NCBI GenBank assembly: GCA_000383735.1
Contig: KB912145.1
Location: 1 to 6,300 of the forward strand
Reading direction: 5' to 3'
Source: Verrucomicrobia bacterium SCGC AAA164-M04
GTDB taxonomy: Bacteria > Verrucomicrobiota > Verrucomicrobiae > Verrucomicrobiales > Akkermansiaceae
Length of the DNA stretch: 6,300 nucleotides
Shown here: one piece after another, positions 1 through 5,745 of the stretch
Layout: every line of letters begins with the position of its first letter
Position numbering within the stretch: position 1 is the first letter of the stretch
The notes under the pieces: generated by a model
Told to the model about the DNA's origin: nothing
The model's database searches: none
The model's input: only the letters and a program-made list of their open reading frames with translations
Position numbers and translations under genes: made by a program

Positions 1-138
1 CTCGTCAGGCTGGTGCAGCCATTGAAGGCATAATCCCCGATGCTGGTAACGCCATTACCAATCGTGACACTCGTTAGGCTGGTGCATTGAAAGAAGGCAT
101 AATTCCCGATGCTGGTGACAGGAACGCCTCCAATGGTG
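1..138 (-). repeat. 69-base tandem units coding for LRR_5 repeats
   Basis: Two units, 1-69 and 70-138, start with nearly the same bases (CTCGTCAGGCTGGTGCA and CTCGTTAGGCTGGTGCA) and share the segment GGCATAAT-x-CCCGATGCTGGT. The period of 69 bases equals 23 codons, one LRR_5 repeat. The last third of the second unit diverges because it encodes the N-terminal cap. More units probably follow outside the window. Such near-identical units can expand, contract or recombine with related genes. Confidence 0.7.
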
Positions 139-308
139 TCCGGAATGACTAGCTCGCCGGTGGCGGCCCCATCACAATCGGTGATGGTGACTTCTCCGTC
201 AGTCGTGGTCCATGTTAGGTTACCAACATCAGCAGCCACCACATCCATTCCCATAAATATCGACAATGCCGCTACAAGACCGGTTAGCTTACGTAGAGGC
301 TTATCCAC
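1..308 (-). CDS. BspA-like leucine-rich repeat (LRR_5) secreted protein, 5' part only
   Basis: This is the N-terminal 102 residues of a secreted repeat protein; the gene continues beyond the left edge. The chosen start is GTG at 308, which has a good ribosome site (AGAGGTG) nine bases upstream. An in-frame ATG at 374 would add 22 residues that do not look like a leader. The N-terminus ([18 protein letters not shown]) is basic then hydrophobic and ends in VVAA, a likely signal peptidase I site near residue 26. A cap region follows ([15 protein letters not shown]), then LRR_5 repeats of 23 residues with the pattern [18 protein letters not shown]. Proteins of this family are exported and usually displayed on or released from the surface, where they are thought to mediate adhesion or ligand binding. 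The actual partner cannot be told. The family call is firm; the full length and C-terminal anchor are out of view. Confidence 0.85.
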   Translation of the reverse strand, partial: MDKPLRKLTGLVAALSIFMGMDVVAADVGNLTWTTTDGEVTITDCDGAATGELVIPDTIGGVPVTSIGNYAFFQCTSLTSVTIGNGVTSIGDYAFNGCTSLT

Positions 309-494
309 AAAAAACGCACCTCTGCGTTGGAGAACTGGAAATAAACCTAAGATTAATTTCAGAACAAAAGACATTCCGCCACACTTACCGGAAACTCTCT
401 TTTCGTCTTTTTTAAACACCTCAGGTGCCGAACTTTTCATTGCGGGAAAATGCATTAAATCAGAAGGCGACCAAGATTATTTTCAAATTTAAAT

Positions 495-514
495 CCTACC
501 CTTTAGTGGGCAGG
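495..514 (-). terminator. Weak minus-strand terminator-like hairpin
   Basis: CCTACCC (495-501) can pair with GGGCAGG (508-514) across a six-base loop, with one A/C mismatch. Read on the minus strand the stem is followed by ATTTAAATTTG, an interrupted AT run. It would stop minus-strand transcription before the LRR gene at 308. No supported minus-strand gene lies upstream, so this may be a relic or chance. Confidence 0.25.
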
Positions 515-726
515 CGATAAACGCCGAAGGCTTTACCAGCATGCAAAGCACTGCTCTTTCGACGGTTGTCGTGATAGCACCCCCCTATAAAACGAGTAAC
601 ACAAATAATATTAGATACTTTTTTTGCAAATGGAGGCATTTTGAGCCTAATAATTTTGATTAAGAAAAGTAAAATAAAAGGCAAAGTTGACTTAGCAACC
701 CAGGGAAACGGAACTACAATAAATGC

Positions 727-749
727 CCGCCCCCCATTACAGGGGGCGG
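727..749. other. GC-rich perfect hairpin
   Basis: CCGCCCCC (727-734) and GGGGGCGG (742-749) form a perfect eight-base-pair stem with a seven-base loop (CATTACA). On the minus strand the stem is followed by GCATTTATTG, which is only weakly T-rich, so it is at best a poor terminator in that direction. It stands out against the AT-rich surroundings. Confidence 0.45.
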
Positions 750-833
750 ACTTACACACATACGATAATTCATCATTATCAACTGACTCATTCTCAATCT
801 CTTACCATTCCCGGAGAAATTCATAAGACCGAT

Positions 834-858
834 TGGGGAAGACAGCTCTACTTCCCCA
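834..858. other. Perfect hairpin TGGGGAAG / CTTCCCCA
   Basis: Eight complementary bases (834-841 and 851-858) enclose a nine-base loop that contains AGCT. A T5 run follows on the plus strand only at about 875-879, too far away for a classical intrinsic terminator. It lies about 45 bases before the LRR_5 fragment on the same strand and could be an old regulatory or boundary element. Confidence 0.35.
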
Positions 859-903
859 TGCGTGCTAGAGAATATTTTTGTGTCACCTTTTCTTGAAAAG
901 AAA

Positions 904-1026
904 ACCAACAGTATCGGGCTTGGCGCCTTCTTTAGCTACAGCTGCAGCAAAACCACGGTTCCTAATAGCGTCAACAGTATCGGACACCAGGGCTTCACCA
1001 ACCATCTATCGCAAAGCGGACGCTAA
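904..1026 (+). pseudogene. Degenerate LRR_5 (BspA-like) repeat fragment
   Basis: The plus-strand frame starting at 904 reads T-NSIG-LGAF, then a Cys, then VPNSV-NSIG-HQGF, and ends at TAA (1024-1026). This matches the LRR_5 pattern seen in the intact gene at the left edge (SIG-x-x-AF, Cys, IPxSV, SIG). AACAGTATCGG occurs at 907 and again at 973, 66 bases apart, so one codon of the usual 69-base unit is missing. The residues before 904 do not fit the repeat, there is no start codon or signal peptide, and the frame stops after about one and a half repeats. It is therefore a remnant of a second LRR_5 gene, in opposite orientation to the one at 1-308. A 40-codon open frame on the other strand over the same bases looks protein-like, but it resembles the antisense translation of LRR_5 DNA and is judged a shadow. 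Confidence 0.6.
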
Positions 1027-1079
1027 GGGCTAGGGTGAAACCTTCGCGGGCAGATCTGTAAGGCTAATCGATGAGACCC

Positions 1080-1187
1080 TTAAGGGGGGATTTGATTCCC
1101 TCATTTATTTAACTAAAGCACGATTCGTGGATACAACTTAGAGAGGCTCGGTTATCCAGCTAGAGTTGGATCAGAGCCCCCCCTAAA
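1080..1187. other. Possible structured RNA or DNA segment
   Basis: An outer stem can form between 1080-1089 (TTAAGGGGGG) and 1178-1187 (CCCCCCTAAA), with nine of ten positions paired. Inside it are a short palindromic hairpin CACG-ATT-CGTG (1119-1129) and a two-part hairpin: GGCTC 1145-1149 with GAGCC 1174-1178, and ATCCA 1154-1158 with TGGAT 1167-1171. The outer and inner stems compete for one C. Alternative pairings exist, such as the palindrome CCCTTAAGGG at 1077-1086. The two-part hairpin also lies about 26 bases past the stop of the minus-strand PEP-CTERM fragment and may be the relic of its terminator. I cannot match it to a known RNA family. Confidence 0.25.
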
Positions 1188-1203
1188 CATGAATCCTCGC
1201 GAA

Positions 1204-1398
1204 CTAGACCTTTCGATTGCGGCGCCCTACTAGCGACAAAAACGTGCCACTTAACAAGATTGCCCAAGACGGCTCTGGCACGACACTCCAGGTAACATTA
1301 TCAAGAGCGACGAATCCGCTACTACGAGTATCGAAGTTCTGGATCGCATTTAAATATGTGAATGCCCACTCCACCGGAAGAGCACCTGAGGCACGCCC
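1204..1398 (-). pseudogene. 3' fragment of a PEP-CTERM sorted exported protein
   Basis: On the minus strand the frame ending at TAG (1204-1206) encodes 64 residues. They include LDNVTWSV and then VPEPS, the hydrophobic run WAILLSGTFLSLVG and the basic tail RRNRKV. This is the full PEP-CTERM tripartite C-terminal signal, which the exosortase system recognises to sort exported proteins in exopolysaccharide-producing Gram-negative bacteria. The ALDNVxW segment just before the signal is common in verrucomicrobial PEP-CTERM proteins. Upstream the frame is closed by a stop at 1399-1401. A neighbouring frame over 1400-1434 gives a short plausible continuation (KISFTVL), pointing to a frameshift, and further upstream nothing is recognisable. 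No start codon or signal peptide is present, so the gene is truncated and decayed. The signal itself is clear; the original size of the protein is not known. Confidence 0.7.
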
Positions 1399-1706
1399 CT
1401 ACATAATACGGTGAAGGAGATTTTTTGGTCCCTCTATGGACGTTGCTTAGATTGGTCTGTCATCCTCCGGTCCAAATGCGGCTTCAGCCCCTTCCCGCCA
1501 AAGGTAATTTTCTAGTAATCATGTGAAATTAACCGATCAAGAAGTTGCGAAGATTCTCCTTCAATCAGAAAGTATGGGTTGGAAGAACTTCAGAGAAAAT
1601 GCAGTAGATATGGGCAGGTTTATTTGGAATAAGCGGAAAATCGTTACTAATCCCACTTGAAAGATGAAACCGAGAACCAACGCCCCTCTTCCACCACAGC
1701 GTTAAC
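1399..1706. other. Intergenic stretch before the cytochrome gene
   Basis: No supported gene was found. The first part is probably decayed upstream sequence of the PEP-CTERM fragment. A 45-codon frame from GTG 1523 to TGA 1660 on the plus strand reads like protein in places but has no ribosome site and no recognisable family. The promoter of the cytochrome gene should lie here. Only weak candidates are visible (TTGGAA at 1624-1629 with TACTAA at 1645-1650, spacing 15), so none is annotated. One copy of a dispersed repeat lies at 1465-1486. Confidence 0.5.
1465..1486 (+). repeat. Imperfect direct repeat, copy 1 (upstream of operon)
   Basis: Positions 1465-1486 match 5573-5594 at 19 of 22 bases, and the three differences are all G here versus A there. 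Both copies continue with GCCC after a two-base offset. The copies bracket the two-gene operon in the same orientation. Neither copy lies in a recognised gene. Confidence 0.5.
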
Positions 1707-4055
1707 ATGACCATCAAGGCGAACGGCACAGGAATAAGCTCCCTCTGGATTCTGGCGATTGCGGTCCTGCTTCCGTCGGTCTTTTCGGCAAATGCCGCAC
1801 CCCCCTCCGGCTTCAACGAAATGATCAAACCTTTCCTGAAGGAGAACTGCATTCGTTGCCACGGGAAGGAAAAACAAAAGGGAAAACTGACTCTTCACGA
1901 TGCAAAGGTCGACTTCGCAAAGGCCGAGACTTCCGAATTTTGGCTTGAGATTCTTGCTCAATTAACAGCCAGAGATATGCCCCCGGCGGACGAGGAAGCC
2001 CAACCGACTGATTCGGAACGCAATGCGGTGATCGAGTGGATCGACCGGCAGTTGCTAACAGCTGGTTCAGGCGAAACCTATCGCAAAAAGTTACTCGCTC
2101 CCGAATACGGTAACTGGGTAAACCACGAAAAACTTTTCTCGGGTGAAATCAAAACTCCTCCTTTTTCACCTTCACGGCTCTGGCGGTTCAATACTGAGAT
2201 TTTTGCCCACAAAGGCTTTGGCAAGGCCAAGAGCCCCTTCAGTTACGTCACCTCAGAGCGAGGGATCCGCGATTACGCCGCGCTATCGATAGCGGACCAA
2301 AGCACGGTTCAAATGACTATGATCGTGGCCGATTCCTTTCTTGCAGAACGCGAAAAACGGGGTGACTTTTCGGATTTTTCCGATGCCAAGCCAGTTCCTG
2401 AGGGACAGGACCTTGTCGAGGTGATCCGGCGCGAGCATAGCAGAGTACTCGGACGCTACCCTAGCAACGAGGAGCAGGAAAAGTACCTAACCTTTCTCAA
2501 ACGCAGCATCAAGATAGGTGGCAAGTTGGAGGGGGTCAAAACAACGATCAAAGCAATGTTTCTGAGTCCTGAATCAATCTATCGGATGGAGTTCGGCATG
2601 GGTGAAGTGGATGAGCACGGACGCCGGCATTTATCTCCGGAAGAGTTGGCTCATGCGATCGCCTACGCCTTAACAGATCACAAACCGGACAAACATCGGC
2701 TCATTCGGGAAGCTCTGCAAAAGGATCAGCTGAAAACCAAGGGAGACGTGGCCCGACTCACTCGGCAAATACTGAACGAACAACTCTTAACGGGGCATTG
2801 GAACCGGAAAGATCTACCTCGGATTATGCGGTTCTTTGACGAGTTCTTTGGCTTCCACCGGGCCGGAACAGTCTTCAAGGATAACGATCGTCAGAGAGCG
2901 GAAAAGATTAACCAGTGGAACACAGACATGCTCATCCATGATGCCCGGATGCTCATTGAGCATACCTTAAAGAAAGACAAGGATGTTATCGCCGAGCTGT
3001 TGACTACAAATGAATACTTCATCGCACATCCGGGTGACAACAATTATGCCCGCGAGCATTACGAGAAAAAAATAGCCGAGATCATGAATCCGGGATTTGT
3101 CGAAGCCCGAGTTGAATTAAAGAGAAATCAGATCAAGCGGGATTTCAATTTTAAGGATATGCCAGAAAAGGCCGAAGAAGCGCTGCTTGCTGCCCGAAAA
3201 GATGCCGAACTAACAGTTGCTATGTATAAGGCGACCCTAGAAAATGGATTACATCGTCACCCTAATTTTCCTTTCTCCAAAAAGGGGCGAGGCATTGCGG
3301 ACCTTCTTTATATTGAGCCCTACAATTTGCCAAGCAACGGTCGCCACGACGAACAAGAATGGGATTGGCCTATCGAACAACCCCTGAAAATGCCTCAGGA
3401 GGAACGGGCGGGTCTACTGACGCATCCGGCGTGGTTAACAGCTTATTCACTCAATGAGGACAATGATCCTATTCATCGGGGGATCTGGATATACGAACGC
3501 TTATTGGCCGGGGTGCTCGGTGACGTTCCGCCAGACGTCGATGCGGCAGTGCCAACCGATCCTCACAAGACACTCAGGGAACGGATGGAGCCACTGCGCA
3601 GCGAAAGGTGCTGGAAGTGCCACCGCAAGATGAATCCGCTCGGCGAAGCGTTTGAAATCTTTGATGACTGGGGCCGTTATCGAACTCATCACTACTTCGA
3701 CGAGAACGGTGAAATCTACCGGCGGCGCGACAGCCAGTTCGACCGCAAGCTCAAGGAGGGAAAACTAAAGCACCGCAAGGTCGACGCCTCCGGAGAAATT
3801 GCCTTTTCGGGTGATCCCAAGATCGATGGAAAAATAAAGAATGCAGTCGAAATGATGCAACGTCTAGGACGTTCGGACCGGGCTCGTCAGTCCTTCATTC
3901 GGCATTTGTTCCGGTATTTCATGGGTCGCAATGAGATGCTGAGCGATTCAAAAACCTTGATCGAAGCAGAAGAAGCATATCTGAATGATGGCGGAAGCTT
4001 TAAGGCGCTCGTCATCTCATTACTAAGTTCCGATTCTTTCCTCTACAGACGATAA
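1707..4055 (+). CDS. Secreted di-heme c-type cytochrome, PSCyt1 plus DUF1592/DUF1588/DUF1585 type
   Basis: The product has 782 residues. A signal peptide spans roughly residues 1-31 (hydrophobic SLWILAIAVLLPSVF, then SANAA), so it is exported. Residues 40-115 form a planctomycete-type cytochrome domain with the heme motif CIRCH (48-52) and MPP (91-93), whose Met is a candidate axial ligand. Residues 236-385 match DUF1592 (SPESIYRMEF, LSPEELAHAIAYALTD, RFFDEFFGF). Residues 565-660 match DUF1588, with GLLTHPAWL, DPIHRG and a second heme motif CWKCH (635-639) followed by NPLGEAFEIFD. Residues 690-782 match DUF1585 (DASGEIAFSG, YFMGRN, a final SDSFLYRR). The usual DUF1587 motif is not recognisable at residues 150-215, and a charged helical insert of about 90 residues (440-530) separates DUF1592 from DUF1588. 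Likely role: periplasmic electron transfer or oxidation with the DUF1552 partner 13 bases downstream; the substrate is unknown. ATG 1707 is the only start keeping the leader, and no Shine-Dalgarno is visible. Confidence 0.88.
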   Translation: MTIKANGTGISSLWILAIAVLLPSVFSANAAPPSGFNEMIKPFLKENCIRCHGKEKQKGKLTLHDAKVDFAKAETSEFWLEILAQLTARDMPPADEEAQPTDSERNAVIEWIDRQLLTAGSGETYRKKLLAPEYGNWVNHEKLFSGEIKTPPFSPSRLWRFNTEIFAHKGFGKAKSPFSYVTSERGIRDYAALSIADQSTVQMTMIVADSFLAEREKRGDFSDFSDAKPVPEGQDLVEVIRREHSRVLGRYPSNEEQEKYLTFLKRSIKIGGKLEGVKTTIKAMFLSPESIYRMEFGMGEVDEHGRRHLSPEELAHAIAYALTDHKPDKHRLIREALQKDQLKTKGDVARLTRQILNEQLLTGHWNRKDLPRIMRFFDEFFGFHRAGTVFKDNDRQRAEKINQWNTDMLIHDARMLIEHTLKKDKDVIAELLTTNEYFIAHPGDNNYAREHYEKKIAEIMNPGFVEARVELKRNQIKRDFNFKDMPEKAEEALLAARKDAELTVAMYKATLENGLHRHPNFPFSKKGRGIADLLYIEPYNLPSNGRHDEQEWDWPIEQPLKMPQEERAGLLTHPAWLTAYSLNEDNDPIHRGIWIYERLLAGVLGDVPPDVDAAVPTDPHKTLRERMEPLRSERCWKCHRKMNPLGEAFEIFDDWGRYRTHHYFDENGEIYRRRDSQFDRKLKEGKLKHRKVDASGEIAFSGDPKIDGKIKNAVEMMQRLGRSDRARQSFIRHLFRYFMGRNEMLSDSKTLIEAEEAYLNDGGSFKALVISLLSSDSFLYRR

Positions 4056-4068
4056 CCTTTCCTTCTTT

Positions 4069-5508
4069 ATGATCTACAAAAGACGTCAATTTTTCCGGAA
4101 GCTTTCTCGTGGCGGAAGCGCTCTGGCTCTGACCCCATTCTTCCAATCCCTCCGGGCTCATCGAGAAGGGAACGAGTTCACCTTACCTAAGCGTTTCGTC
4201 TTCGTCGTGAAATCCTCCGGAATCGACAAGTTCAACCTCGTACCCAAGGGCCTCGAAAATCACTTCGTTAATCCAGATGACCATAAGAAACTGGGGAATC
4301 GGGGGCGACGAGAAGGACCTCTCGTAGATGTCGCCTTGGCAGATCATCAGCTTCCAGAAAAACTAGCTGCCTTGGAAACATTCAAGGACCGATTGACGAT
4401 CATCCAAAGTTTGTCCGGAGTGGGCTTTCGGGGAAACCATACCAAAGGGTTTGGAACTCTTTCGCTTCACGATTCGGAAAAAGTAGCCGTTGCTCCTACT
4501 TTGGACTGCCTACTCGGTCAACATCTATCCACCGGTCCATACCCGATGTATGGGATGGCAATGAGCGGTCAACTGCTCGAATCGGCAGGATGGAAACCCG
4601 AAGACTCTTACTGCTATCCGAACCTCTCTGCCTACGGCGCCGCCAAGCCTGTTGCTTATCAAGGTTCTCCAAGGAAGGCCTTTTTCGAACTCTTCGGAGC
4701 CGCCGTTGCAAGCCCTAGAGAACTGGAAAAGAAAATCGCACTGAACGGAAACCTGATGGATTTCCTGACCGAGGATGCCCGCCGCGTTGAGCAGCAATTA
4801 TCCGGAGACGACAAAGAACGATTTGCGCAATATATGGATTCATTCGATTCACTAAGAAAGATTGAAGAGAAGAAAGCTGCACTCACGGAGCGCATCAAAA
4901 AACACGCTCCAGAACAGACGGAGCGCTTTGATTCCACTGCTCCTTCCGGGCGGATCGAATCGCACTTTGAAATTGCATCTGCCGCCTTGATAGCTGGTCT
5001 AACAAACGTGGTCACGCTGCGGCCGGACACCTTGGGCGTAAAGTATTCCGAACTAGGACTCTCAAATTCCGTTCATGCCTTGGGTCACCTCCAAGATAAC
5101 AAGGCTTCAAACGGCTGGACTGGTCATCAAGCCCGTATGGAAATCGAAAAGCTGCACTTAAAGCAGATCGCAAAAATGGCGAAAAAGTTCGCCGATATCC
5201 CGGAAGGGAATGGCACGATGCTCGACAACACAATGATCGTCTACATGTCGTGCTCATCAGGCGACCATCACTGCGCCGGTCATGACTGGCCAGTCGTTCT
5301 GTTGGGCGGAATGGGAAAGAAGCTTAAGGCGGGGCGCTACCTCGAGTATCCCAAATATGGCAGCAAAGGCCACCGAACGGTAGGGAACTTTTACCTTTCC
5401 TTGATGCAAGCCGCGGGAATGAAAACTTCCAACTCCTTTGGTCAGCTGGATTCAAACCTTAAGGATCTCGACCTCGAGGGGCCCCTTCGGGAATTGATGG
5501 TAGGCTAA
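4069..5508 (+). CDS. DUF1552 family exported protein
   Basis: The product has 479 residues. The N-terminus carries KRRQFFRK (residues 4-11) followed by a short hydrophobic stretch (GGSALALTPFF), a twin-arginine-type leader in which the second F replaces the usual L. Export in folded form is therefore likely. Family-like features include PKRFVFVVKSSGI near residue 40, DHQLPEKLAALETFKDRLTI (92-111), GNHTKG (122-127), SVHALGH (334-340), EGNGTMLDNTMIVYMS (379-394), HDWPVVLLGG (405-414) and a C-terminal block NFYLSLMQAAGM (440-451) then SFGQLDSNLKDLDLEGPL. The many conserved-looking His and Asp residues suggest a metal or hydrolase-like site, as in the related DUF1501 group, but no reaction is established to my knowledge. 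It follows the cytochrome gene by 13 bases without its own promoter or Shine-Dalgarno, so the two are probably one transcript; DUF1552 genes next to DUF1592/1588 cytochromes are a recurrent arrangement in Planctomycetota and Verrucomicrobiota. Confidence 0.85.
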   Translation: MIYKRRQFFRKLSRGGSALALTPFFQSLRAHREGNEFTLPKRFVFVVKSSGIDKFNLVPKGLENHFVNPDDHKKLGNRGRREGPLVDVALADHQLPEKLAALETFKDRLTIIQSLSGVGFRGNHTKGFGTLSLHDSEKVAVAPTLDCLLGQHLSTGPYPMYGMAMSGQLLESAGWKPEDSYCYPNLSAYGAAKPVAYQGSPRKAFFELFGAAVASPRELEKKIALNGNLMDFLTEDARRVEQQLSGDDKERFAQYMDSFDSLRKIEEKKAALTERIKKHAPEQTERFDSTAPSGRIESHFEIASAALIAGLTNVVTLRPDTLGVKYSELGLSNSVHALGHLQDNKASNGWTGHQARMEIEKLHLKQIAKMAKKFADIPEGNGTMLDNTMIVYMSCSSGDHHCAGHDWPVVLLGGMGKKLKAGRYLEYPKYGSKGHRTVGNFYLSLMQAAGMKTSNSFGQLDSNLKDLDLEGPLRELMVG

Positions 5509-5529
5509 CAGAACTAGATGATTTTATGA

Positions 5530-5561
5530 GCAGCTCTCCCCCACTAAGAGCAGCCCCTTTT
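5530..5561 (+). terminator. Probable weak intrinsic terminator of the two-gene operon
   Basis: GCAGCTCT (5530-5537) pairs with AGAGCAGC (5547-5554) with one A/A mismatch and a nine-base loop (CCCCCACTA). It is followed by CCCTTTT. It begins 21 bases after the DUF1552 stop codon, the expected place for the end of the operon. The T run is short, so termination may be incomplete. Confidence 0.4.
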
Positions 5562-5572
5562 CACCACCTCCG

Positions 5573-5594
5573 CTCCGATCCAAATACGACTTCA
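5573..5594 (+). repeat. Imperfect direct repeat, copy 2 (downstream of operon)
   Basis: This matches 1465-1486 at 19 of 22 bases in the same orientation and continues with AAAGCCC where the first copy has AGCCC. It lies just after the operon terminator candidate. It may be a member of a dispersed intergenic family, or the trace of an older duplication that placed a similar 3' flank upstream of the operon. Confidence 0.5.
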
Positions 5595-5653
5595 AAGCCC
5601 TAGCAGTAAAAAACACTTCTAGTGACACGAAACCGGCCTCTAGCACGCATAAA

Positions 5654-5726
5654 GAAGTGAACCATACTCCCTTCTCTTGGTTATAAACACCTAGACAAAT
5701 TGTAATATCTCGCGGCGGTTCACTTC
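5654..5726. promoter_or_regulatory. Perfect 10-base inverted repeat in the leader of the Wzz-like gene
   Basis: GAAGTGAACC (5654-5663) and GGTTCACTTC (5717-5726) are exact reverse complements, 53 bases apart, ending 19 bases before the ATG at 5746. The AT-rich interior contains TATAAA (5682-5687) and TAATAT (5703-5708), the latter with TTGGTT (5677-5682) at a long spacing of 20. The arms could be paired operator half-sites flanking the promoter, allowing a looped repressor, or the stem of a long 5' leader structure that would sequester the region before the start. Which of these is right cannot be told from one sequence. Confidence 0.4.
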
Positions 5727-5745
5727 GGCACCATCATATACAAAT

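Larger units (their letters stand above)
309..903. other. Gene-poor intergenic stretch
   Basis: I see no convincing gene here. Short open frames exist on both strands but show no recognisable family and lack supported starts. The content is a run of small hairpins (495-514, 727-749, 834-858), an AT-rich core around 595-680 and a C6 tract at 580-585. The 5' untranslated leader and promoter of the minus-strand LRR gene must lie within the first part, but no clear -35/-10 pair could be picked out. The stretch leads directly into degenerate surface-protein fragments, so it may itself be decayed coding sequence too far gone to recognise. Confidence 0.5.

Noticed and set aside
109..492. Plus-strand open frame of 127 codons overlapping the LRR gene.
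   Set aside because: It runs antisense through the LRR gene's signal peptide and first repeats, its Ser/Thr/Pro-rich start is the complement of that coding sequence, and there is no family match or ribosome site.
496..759. Minus-strand 87-codon frame with one hydrophobic stretch.
   Set aside because: No ribosome site at the ATG, it passes through the GC-rich hairpin and AT-rich non-coding core, and its stop lies inside another hairpin. No recognisable family.
641..826. Plus-strand 61-codon frame starting with TTG, with GGAGG at 632-636.
   Set aside because: The ribosome site is only four bases from a TTG start, the frame reads through the 727-749 hairpin, the composition is not protein-like, and there is no homologous feature. 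A small gene is possible but unsupported.
889..1011. Minus-strand 40-codon open frame from ATG at 1011 to TGA, with protein-like composition (SDTVDAIRNRGFAAAVAKEG).
   Set aside because: The antisense of LRR_5 repeat DNA gives the same kind of sequence: the left-edge gene read backwards shows [14 protein letters not shown]. The plus strand carries the recognised LRR_5 motifs, so this is a shadow. A stop directly precedes the ATG.
1145..1178. Possible tRNA or tRNA-like fold around GGCTC...GAGCC.
   Set aside because: There is no cloverleaf: no T-arm GTTCGA motif, no acceptor stem and no anticodon arm of proper spacing.
1243..1282. Inverted repeat CGTGCCA / TGGCACG.
   Set aside because: The 26-base loop and the location inside the PEP-CTERM coding remnant make it more likely a by-product of coding sequence.
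1217..1414. Plus-strand 65-codon frame.
   Set aside because: It is the antisense shadow of the PEP-CTERM fragment, whose VPEPS signal and basic tail on the minus strand are specific.
1523..1660. Plus-strand 45-codon frame from GTG (KLTDQEVAKILLQ...).
   Set aside because: It reads like protein but has no Shine-Dalgarno sequence, no recognisable family and overlaps a minus-strand open frame. It is mentioned only as a weak candidate.
4496..5257. Several minus-strand open frames of 71-123 codons inside the DUF1552 gene.
   Set aside because: They are antisense to a well-supported coding region, overlap each other, and show arginine- or serine-rich shadow composition.
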